A stretch of 5,767 nt of DNA from Candidatus Altimarinota bacterium. Lineage in GTDB: Bacteria > Patescibacteriota > Gracilibacteria > GCA-2401425 > JAJOLG01. The translations under genes were made by a program, and so were the position numbers. A model generated the notes under the pieces. The model made no database searches. It saw only the letters and a program-made list of their open reading frames with translations, and was not told where the DNA came from. The stretch spans positions 1 through 5,767 of the forward strand of contig JAJOLG010000077.1 in the NCBI GenBank assembly GCA_021129445.1, given 5' to 3'. Position 1 is the stretch's first letter. Each line of letters starts with the position of its first letter. Shown here piece after piece: positions 1-5,526 of this stretch.

Positions 1-10
1 AAACAAAAAC

Positions 11-39
11 AAAAAGCTAAAAGTTATTAGCTTTTTTTT
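11..39 (+). terminator. Rho-independent terminator of a gene upstream of the window
   Basis: A perfect 10-bp stem (11-20 AAAAAGCTAA pairs with 27-36 TTAGCTTTTT) with a 6-base loop is followed by T residues to 39. The flanking A-run on the left would also give a U-tract on the minus strand, so it could act both ways. It most likely ends a plus-strand gene lying left of the window and separates it from the lipoprotein gene that follows. Confidence 0.75.
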
Positions 40-60
40 GGTGTGAGAAAAATTTGAGTT

Positions 61-960
61 TTGGGGAAAAATTTTAAAAATAAAAAAAATAATTTATTTA
101 AAATAAAAAAACTTTTTCAAATATCGGCGTTTTTATTTATTTTAACACTATCTTGATGTAATCAAGAGTGGAATTATTGAATTAAAAATTTTGAAGAAAA
201 AAAATTTTTGGAAGCAGAAAAAAATTTTAAAAAAATACAAAATCCTGATGAAAAAATTTTGTTTAATATTTGAAATTCTTTATATAAACAAAAAAAATTT
301 TTGGAAGCAGAAAAATTTTTTAAAAAAATTTATGAAAATAAAAAAATTTCTGATTTAAAAAATTCTTGAAAAATTGAATATCAGATTTGAAATGTAAAAT
401 ATAAAATTTGAGAACAACTTGAAAATCCTGAAAAAAACTCAGATGCAGAAAAATTACAAAGAATTTTTTGAAAAAATTTTGAAAAAATTACTGAAAATTA
501 CAAGGAATCAATTGCAAATTATAAATTATGAATTGAAAAAAATTGACAAATTTTAGAAAAAAATCCAAATAATTTAGAATTAAAAAAATTTAATAAAATC
601 TTGAAAGAGAATTTAAAATTTGTTGAAGAAAAACTAAAAAAGTTGCAACAAGAACAACAAAAACAGCAATGAAATCAATGAAAAAAACAAAAAAAAGATC
701 AAAAAAAATGAGATAAAAATTGAGAAAAACCAAAAAAAAATCAATTAAATTGAAATGATTTAAAAAAATTAGAAGATCAATTAAAAAAATTGAATAGCGA
801 AGAAACTGAATTAAAATGAGGCTTTCAAAGAACTTGAAATAAAAAATTTAGATTAAAAGACGAACCTTGAAAAATGCAAATGGACACGCTGGATGAGTTT
901 TTAGAAAAAGAAAAGAAAAAAAATGAGAAAATTCCTGATAATTGAGAGAGAAATTGGTAA
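61..960 (+). CDS. TPR-repeat lipoprotein (no ATG start; UGA = Gly)
   Basis: With UGA read as Gly the frame is open from after the TAG at 28-30 to TAA 958-960. The N-terminus is a lipoprotein signal: a KKLF basic start (106-117), a hydrophobic stretch ISAFLFILT, then lipobox LSGC with the acylated Cys at 157-159; the lipobox Gly is a UGA (154-156). So the protein should be exported and lipid-anchored. About residues 41-120 carry TPR-like helices (GNSLYKQKKFLEAEKFFKKI and a second copy of KKFLEAEK). Residues about 181-240 are Q/K/N-rich and probably coiled coil or disordered, and the tail ends NGERNW. TPR domains bind proteins. The layout recalls BatC/BatE-like TPR proteins that neighbour von Willebrand A genes, but the neighbour lies outside the window, so this is weak. 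The start is uncertain: TTG 61 is chosen; GTG 43 and AUA 103 (an ideal 18-residue signal peptide) are alternatives. About 299 residues. Confidence 0.8.
197..315 (+). repeat. Pair of exact 26-base direct repeats inside the TPR gene
   Basis: Positions 197-222 and 290-315 are identical over 26 bases (eight A, five T, GGAAGCAG, five A). They lie 93 bases apart, which is 31 codons and in frame, and encode KKFLEAEK in each copy. They look like a duplicated TPR unit rather than a regulatory repeat; usual TPR spacing is 34 residues. Confidence 0.85.
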
Positions 961-973
961 AAATTTAAATTAT

Positions 974-1010
974 AAAAATTTCTAAATTTATTAAAATCTA
1001 GAAATTTTTT
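974..1010. terminator. Bidirectional terminator between convergent genes
   Basis: An 11-bp perfect stem (974-984 AAAAATTTCTA with 999-1009 TAGAAATTTTT) has a 14-base loop and a T-run on either strand. It lies 13 bases after the stop of the plus-strand lipoprotein gene and 9 bases after the stop of the minus-strand small gene, so it can end both transcripts. Confidence 0.7.
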
Positions 1011-1018
1011 GGTCGAAT

Positions 1019-1240
1019 TTAGTATTTAAAGATTTTATTTACACAAAACTTATTAGCCACTCAAAAAATATCACAATTAATTTTCCTCACTTTTATCAAA
1101 ATCAACATTATTTTTTCTACAATTTTAATCTGCTCTGTCGCCTTTTCTGCCTTTATTTTTGCAACTTTTACAGCTCTACTTTTTCTTTTTGCAACTCTTT
1201 TTAAATTAGCTTTTCTGATTTTTTCTGAATTTTTTTTCAT
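1019..1240 (-). CDS. Small very basic protein of unknown function
   Basis: The frame opens at ATG 1240-1238 and closes at TAA 1021-1019, giving 73 residues with one UGA (1063-1061) read as Gly. The N-terminal half is strongly basic and helical in character (MKKNSEKIRKANLKRVAKRK, then alternating K, A and E). A hydrophobic patch IMLILIKV follows, then a tail with two cysteines (NCDIFG and NKFCVN). It starts 9 bases after the nuclease stop and ends 9 bases before a terminator, which supports a real last gene of the regulator-nuclease operon. I do not recognise a family. The basic half might bind nucleic acid or sit at a membrane surface, which is inference only. No Shine-Dalgarno sequence is visible. 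A chance frame in AT-rich sequence cannot be excluded. Confidence 0.5.
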
Positions 1241-1249
1241 TATTATTTT

Positions 1250-2053
1250 TTATTTTGCTTTCATTCTTTTCCCATCACAAGTATCTTTTGCCCATAATCA
1301 TAAATTATTTTCACGAGCAAAATCTTCATTTTGTCTAAATTCTTTTTGATATTTATAAAAATTTTTTTTGTAAGTATATTCCCATCAAAACCCATCTTTT
1401 ATCATTTTTCAATTCAAATTTTCTCAATTTAAAAACACATATCACAAAATCCTTCAATATCTATCAATACCATTATTTCATTGAGTTTTATCAAGTTCAA
1501 TTTGCACAAATTCAGAATTTCAAACCAATTTTTTCAAATAATTACTCGCCTCGTCTCAAAAACATTCCTTGTATCAAAAACGAATTTTGTAAGATTCAGG
1601 TGTATCTAAACCAATCATTCTTACTGATTTTTTCTCTCAATTTTCATTAAAAACCTTGATTGTATCTCAATCTAAAACTTTATAAACTTTGTATGAAATT
1701 TTGTCAGAAATTTGTGAAATATTTTTTAAAAATTCTTGTTTTTCAGAAATATTTTCTGTCCCAGAAATTTCTTTTTCATCTGATTTTTTTACATTTTTTA
1801 CAAAAATATTTTTTTCATCGATTTTTGATATTTGTTTTTCAATTTTTAAATTTTCATTTTTTTCAAAATCTCAAATTTTATCATTTCACAATAAAATTAC
1901 AGCAAAAGCTCAAAAAATTAAAATTGCATTTATTGCAAAAATTTTTAACCTTAAATTATTTTTTACATTTTCAATTTCGAAATCCTGTTTTTTCTCCTTA
2001 TTTTCAAATTTTTTTTCAAATTTTTCCATTTTTTTTAAATTATTTTTCACCAT
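1250..2053 (-). CDS. Membrane-anchored thermonuclease (SNase family)
   Basis: A staphylococcal-nuclease-like domain occupies about residues 122-258. SNase enzymes cut DNA and RNA using Ca2+. All key residues are present: DGDT with Asp130 (S. aureus Asp21), Arg145 and Asp150-Thr-Pro-Glu153 in VRMIGLDTPE (Arg35, Asp40, Glu43), and Arg201 in DRYGR (Arg87). The conserved end (EDFARENNLGLWAKDTCDGKR) is intact. Two cysteines (KECFGDEA and DTCDG) could form a disulfide, fitting an extracytoplasmic site. Residues about 38-56 form a single membrane segment (IFAINAILIFGAFAVILLG) after a very basic N-terminus, then a Lys/Glu-rich linker, so the enzyme is probably anchored with its domain outside. Many Gly codons are UGA. 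It follows the response regulator on the same strand. The start is uncertain: ATG 2053 gives 267 residues; ATG 2029 and GTG 2104 are alternatives, the last running through a hairpin. Confidence 0.9.
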
Positions 2054-2054
2054 T

Positions 2055-2088
2055 AAAAAAAATATTTTCACAAAAGAAAATATTTTTT
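2055..2088 (-). terminator. AT-rich hairpin with U-tract between regulator and nuclease
   Basis: A perfect 13-bp stem (2088-2076 with 2069-2057) and a 6-base loop are followed on the minus strand by eight T (2062-2055). It lies 19 bases after the regulator stop and directly before ATG 2053 of the nuclease. The form is that of an intrinsic terminator, partial terminator or attenuator, but the stem has a single G-C pair, so its strength is doubtful. Confidence 0.5.
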
Positions 2089-2107
2089 CATTTTTATTTT
2101 CCACATT

Positions 2108-2812
2108 TTACTTTAATCAAAACTCTTCATTATTCAAATAAAATCACACTTTTGACTTATTTTTTATAAAAGTTTTAAAAGTTTTTTGTCTCAATTCTGC
2201 AATAAAAAATTTTAAATTTGGTAAAAATCAAGGATTTTCAGAAACTTTTTCTTCCCAAATATCCTCATAGATTTCCTCCGGAGATTTAATTTGTCAAATA
2301 TTTTTTATAAAATACCTCATAACATCAAGTTCTCTTGGCGATAAATCGCTTGTAATCACCTCTCAATCAAGAGTCTTGTGAACTTTTTGAGCTGTAAAAT
2401 CAATTTTTAAATCCTTAAACTCATAAACCTCCCTTAAATTCTGTGATTTTTTCAACAAATTATCCGCTCTTAGCTTCAATTCTCTCAAATCAAACGGTTT
2501 TGAAATGTAATCATCCGCACCGGCTTCAAGTCAATCAATTTTCGAATCAATCGAAAGCCTTGCAGTCAGCATAATAATCGGAGTTTTTCAATAAATCGCA
2601 TCTTTTCTAATATTTTTACAAACATTAATTCAATCCATTCACGGCAAATTTAAATCCAAAATCACTAAATCAAACCTCTCAGAAGTCGCCTTTTCATATC
2701 ACTTTTTTCAATCTTCAATCTGCAAAATCTCATTTTTTTCATCTCACATTTCAAAAACAGATTTTACAATATCTGAAATTTGCTTATCGTCCTCAATTAT
2801 TAAGATTTTCAT
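2108..2812 (-). CDS. OmpR/PhoB-family two-component response regulator
   Basis: The receiver domain fills residues 1-120. It has the acidic pair Asp8-Asp9 (IIEDD), the phosphoacceptor Asp53 in [12 protein letters not shown], Thr83 in IIMLTAR and Lys105 in YISKPFD. Residues about 135-228 form the winged-helix DNA-binding domain: LSPREL, an EEIYEDIW segment, then the recognition-helix region [11 protein letters not shown] and the closing hairpin KVGFYL, which stands for the usual GVGYRL. Length (234) is normal for the family. The glycines of PGMDG are UGA codons. ATG 2812 is certain from the family start MKILIIEDD. No histidine kinase lies next to it: upstream is a divergent glycosyltransferase, downstream a nuclease. 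It probably receives phosphate from a kinase encoded elsewhere and may control its own operon. A promoter at 2862-2835 gives a short leader of about 16 bases. Confidence 0.93.
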
Positions 2813-2834
2813 AAAAAATTTTTATTTTTTATTT

Positions 2835-2862
2835 ATTGTAATGGAAAAATAAAATTTGTAAA
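2835..2862 (-). promoter_or_regulatory. Sigma70-type promoter of the response regulator operon
   Basis: On the minus strand TTTACA (2862-2857) and TACAAT (2840-2835) are 16 bases apart; each matches the consensus at five of six positions. Transcription would start near 2828, about 16 bases before ATG 2812. AT-rich sequence yields chance matches, so the position and fit to the gene carry most of the weight. Confidence 0.5.
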
Positions 2863-2948
2863 AAAAATTTAAAAAATCATTTTTCAAAGCAAAATATTTT
2901 TTTAAATTTTTAAATTTTCTATTTTTTTTAAATATTTTAAAAAAATAA

Positions 2949-2976
2949 TTGATTTAAAAAAAAATCTTAATTTAAT
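2949..2976 (+). promoter_or_regulatory. Possible promoter of the GT4 glycosyltransferase gene
   Basis: TTGATT (2949-2954) and TTTAAT (2971-2976) have a 16-base spacer. Transcription would begin near 2983, about 17 bases before GTG 3000, the same geometry as the divergent regulator promoter. The -35 match is four of six and the flanks are almost pure A/T, so this is tentative. Apart from the two promoters, 2813-2999 holds only A/T tracts and a weak 9-bp inverted repeat (2891-2899 with 2930-2938). Confidence 0.3.
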
Positions 2977-2999
2977 TTCAAAAATTAAAATTAAATCAA

Positions 3000-4163
3000 G
3001 TGTCAAAAAAAATCGCAATCCTAACCGACTGGCTATCCCCTCGCTGATGAGCAGAAAAAGTATTTTTAGACTTGATAAAAATTTTTCCCGATGCAGATAT
3101 TTTTACAACAATTTTTAATAAAAAAAATTTTCCTGAATTAAAATGAAAAAAAATCATCACTTCATCACTTCAAAAATTACCAAAAATTTTTAGAAAACAC
3201 ACTTTATTGATGCCGTTTTACCCAAAGGTCGTCGAAGAATTTGATTTTTCTTGATACGATTTTGTAATTTGAAGTTCGTCAAATATCACAAAATGAATTA
3301 TCACAAACCCTGAAACTAAATACATTTGCTACTGCCACACACCGGTTCGTGCACTTTGGTCAGAGCATAAAATGTTTGAAAATGACCCGAGGTACAAACT
3401 TTTTCCAAATTTTTTATTACAAAATTTATTACACAATTTAAGAATAAAAGATTTTTTAGCATCTCAAAGAGTTGATCAATTCGTTGCAAATTCTGAATTT
3501 ATTGCAAAAAGAATTCAGAAATTTTATAGAAAAAATGCAGAAATTATTTATCCAAATTGCGAAATTAAGATTGCAAAAGACTACAAAAAAGAAAAATGAG
3601 AATATTTTTTTGTAAATTGTCGCTTAGTTCCAACAAAAAAAGTGGGTTTTTTAATAAAAACTTTCAACAATATTGCAAAAAATTATCCTGAAATTAAAAA
3701 TAAAAAAATAAAAATCTTAGGTAAATGACCAGAATTAAAAAATTTAAAAAAATTGATAAAAAACTGAATTTTTTGAGAAAATTGAGAAAAAAAATTTTGA
3801 GATAATTCAGAAAATATTGAAATAATTGAAGTGGATGAAAAAAAATTTTCAGAACAAAGAGAAAAATTAATGTCAAAAGCAATCGCCTTTTTGCATCCAC
3901 AAATTGAAGATTTTTGAATTACCCCAATTGAAGCTCAACAATTTTGAGTTCCTGTGATTTGATTTTGAAAATGATGAATTTTGGAAACCGTTCAAGCTTG
4001 AAAAACTTGAGAATTTTTTTACGAAGAAAAGGAAGAAAGTTTAATTGATGTTATTAAAAATTTTGATGAAACAAAATATTTAAAAGAAAATTTTGAAAAA
4101 AATGTAAAAAAATTTAATTTTGAAAATTTTAAGAAAAAAATTTTAGAAATTGTGGAAAAATAA
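3000..4163 (+). CDS. GT4-family glycosyltransferase
   Basis: This 387-residue protein has the two-Rossmann layout of GT4 (GT-B fold) retaining glycosyltransferases, which move a sugar from a nucleotide donor to a growing glycan on the cytoplasmic face. The N-terminal domain starts SKKIAILTDWLSPRGGAEKV, with the Gly-Gly loop at residues 16-17 encoded by UGA UGA. YCHTPVRALW (residues 111-120) and VANSEFIAKRI are typical of the WbaZ/mannosyltransferase-like subgroup. The C-terminal domain has RLVPTKK, GKGPEL and the donor-binding E-x7-E motif Glu303...Glu311 in EDFGITPIEAQQFGVPVIGF, followed by KGGILETV. By my count 20 Gly are UGA and 2 are GGT. The only start in frame is GTG 3000, as upstream TAA codons bound it. 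The sugar and acceptor cannot be told from sequence. It heads a plus-strand group with two more glycosyltransferase genes. I see no terminator after it. Confidence 0.93.
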
Positions 4164-4189
4164 ATTTTGATAAGAATGAATTTTTAACT

Positions 4190-4213
4190 AAATTTATTAC
4201 AAAATTTATTACA
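4190..4213 (+). repeat. Tandem 12-base direct repeat upstream of the antitoxin-like gene
   Basis: AAATTTATTACA occurs twice head to tail (4190-4201 and 4202-4213), followed by the partly similar AAATAATATACT. It overlaps the likely promoter of the Phd/YefM-like gene. Such antitoxins usually bind operators over their own promoter, so this could be an operator, but those sites are normally inverted repeats. Function is inference. Confidence 0.5.
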
Positions 4214-4225
4214 AAATAATATACT
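4196..4225 (+). promoter_or_regulatory. Possible promoter giving a leaderless antitoxin-like mRNA
   Basis: ATTACA (4196-4201) and TATACT (4220-4225) are 18 bases apart; the -10 matches five of six positions. Only four bases separate the -10 from ATG 4230, so transcription would begin at or very near the start codon, giving a leaderless message. The absence of a Shine-Dalgarno sequence agrees with this. Confidence 0.4.
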
Positions 4226-4229
4226 AATT

Positions 4230-4574
4230 ATGACAGCAAATCAAATAGTACCAATTACAGACGTTAGAAAATATGCTTCAAAATATCTAAAAGACCCAAA
4301 ACAAACTTTTTTTGTAGTTGTGAATAATAGACCAAAAACAATAATTCAACCGGTTGAAGATTTTGAAAAAATGCAAAAAGAACTCATTGAACAAAAAAAG
4401 ATAATTACAGAATTAAAAGAAAAACTTAGACTTAAACAAGAAGCCAATTATGTAAAAAATTTACATAATTATGTAAATTCTGATAAATATGAAAGCTACT
4501 GACCATTTAATTCTGCTGATGAAATGTTTGAAGATAATGATTCAAAAACAAATAAAATTATCAAAAATGCATAA
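4230..4574 (+). CDS. Phd/YefM-family antitoxin-like protein
   Basis: The first 50 residues fit the Phd/YefM fold, a DNA-binding antitoxin domain: VPITDVRKYASKYL (the N-terminal helix that replaces ITEARANLSELL), FFVVVNNRPKTIIQPV (the two strands, usually VIITRNGKPVAVLVP), then EDFEKMQKEL. Residues about 48-75 form a charged coiled-coil-like helix. In type II systems this tail neutralises the toxin. A UGA at 4500-4502 is read as Gly, so the protein runs 24 residues further than a standard-code reading and ends at TAA 4572-4574 (114 residues). No RelE, Doc or PIN toxin follows; instead its last eight bases overlap the ATG of the wecG/tagA-like gene, which suggests translational coupling. It may be an orphan antitoxin or a repressor that governs the glycosyltransferase. 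The fold is well supported; the role is inference. Confidence 0.75.
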
Positions 4575-5430
4575 ACTCCTTTGAATAAAATTTTTAACAG
4601 GCTGAAAAAAAATTTTTTTAAAAGAATTAGAAAAATCACTAAAAAATTGAGAGCAAAATTTTGCTGTGACACCAAATCCTGAAATTATGCTTGCTTCATC
4701 AAAAAATCCTGAATTAAAAAAAATTTTAGAAGAGGCAAAATGGAATTTACCTGACTGATTTTGAATTGTAATTTGAGGTTTTATTGAGGAAAATTTTAAA
4801 AAAATTTTTTGAAATTGAGAAAAAAAACTTTCTGGAATTAAAAATTTTTTTTATCAAATAAAAAAATTTTTCTTATTTTTTTATTTTTTTTGAAAATTTT
4901 TTTTACTAAAAATTTTTTGAAAAAAGTGAATTTCACCAATTAAAAAAAGAATCTGCGGTTCAGATATTTTTTACGATATTTGCAAATTAGCGGAAAAAAA
5001 TAATTTTGGAATCTATTTAATTTGATGAGCAAAATGAGTTCCGCAAAAAGTTGAAGAAAAATTAAAAAAACTTTATCCAAAAATAAAAATTTTTTGAACC
5101 TTTGATTGAAATTTTTGAAACGAAAAAGAAATTTTTGAGTTAGAAAAAAATTTACAAAAAACAAATCCTGAAATCATTTTTGTGGCGATGTGATCACCAA
5201 AACAAGAAATTCTGATAAAAAAATTTTTTACAAAAAATAAAAAAATTTTATTTTGAATTTGAATTTGATGAACTTTTGACTTTGTAATCTGAAAACAAAA
5301 AAGAGCTCCAAAAATTATGCAAAAAATGTGATTAGAATGGCTTTTTAGACTTTACAAAGAGCCAAAAAGATTTTGAAGAATCTGGGATGCGACTTTTGGA
5401 TATTTAACAATGCTTTACAAAAACCTGTAA
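4567..5430 (+). CDS. WecG/TagA/CpsF-family glycosyltransferase
   Basis: This family (GT26) adds a sugar, such as N-acetylmannosamine or its uronic acid, to an undecaprenyl-linked intermediate in teichoic acid, enterobacterial common antigen or capsule synthesis. The protein has the N-terminal KLLGIKFL, then VTPNPE with Thr35 and PDGFG with Asp63; their 28-residue spacing equals that of Thr37 and Asp65 in Thermoanaerobacter TagA. Further motifs are RICGSD, IYLIGGAKG, the hallmark VAMGSPKQE with Gly209, and GIGIGGTFDF. The tail RAPKIMQKMGLEWLFRL (from residue 246) is the C-terminal appendage needed for membrane binding. By my count 25 Gly are UGA and 6 are GGN. At 287 residues it is longer than the usual 240-250, owing to an aromatic, hydrophobic insert at about 95-120. 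ATG 4567 fits the family start. It is coupled to the antitoxin-like gene and ends before a terminator. Confidence 0.93.
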
Positions 5431-5438
5431 TTTAAAAG

Positions 5439-5465
5439 AAAAAGCACGATAAATCGTACTTTTTC
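5439..5465 (+). terminator. Rho-independent terminator after the WecG-like gene
   Basis: An 11-bp stem with one C-A mismatch (5439-5449 AAAAAGCACGA with 5454-5464 TCGTACTTTTT) closes a TAAA loop, and the right arm ends in five T. It lies 8 bases after the stop codon. It separates the WecG-like gene from the second GT4 gene. Confidence 0.75.
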
Positions 5466-5466
5466 G

Positions 5467-5491
5467 CACCTTACTATTTCTAGATAAGGTG
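5467..5491 (+). other. Second short hairpin in the leader of the last gene
   Basis: CACCTTA (5467-5473) pairs with TAAGGTG (5485-5491) over an 11-base loop; it is one of the few GC-containing stems in this AT-rich stretch. No U-tract follows, so it is not a terminator. It could be an RNA leader structure for the gene at 5527, or chance. I recognise no riboswitch class. Confidence 0.35.
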
Positions 5492-5526
5492 AAATTGCTA
5501 AAAAATAATATTTTAAAAAATAAATA

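Noticed and set aside
1660-2169. Two long overlapping plus-strand frames (1660-2169 and 1689-2141) with Phe-rich products
   Set aside because: They are antisense to the SNase gene, whose N-terminal Lys/Glu/Ile-rich AT-rich codons read as Phe/Leu/Ser on the other strand. No family features are present.
2891-2938. Inverted repeat AAAATATTT / AAATATTTT in the divergent intergenic region as an operator
   Set aside because: Only 9 bp of pure A/T with a 30-base spacing; such pairs are expected by chance here.
3694-3900. Minus-strand frame with a hydrophobic product
   Set aside because: It is a shadow of the GT4 C-terminal domain, where Lys-rich codons read backwards give Phe/Leu runs.
4164-4229. 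Terminator or attachment site after the first GT4 gene
   Set aside because: No stem of useful length or U-tract is present; only the 12-base tandem repeat and promoter-like elements are seen.
4940-5164. Minus-strand frame inside the WecG-like gene
   Set aside because: It is antisense to conserved WecG/TagA motifs and shows no motif of its own.
5431-5526. tRNA or known riboswitch between the WecG-like gene and the last gene
   Set aside because: The two stems do not form a cloverleaf, there is no acceptor stem or CCA, and I recognise no riboswitch consensus.
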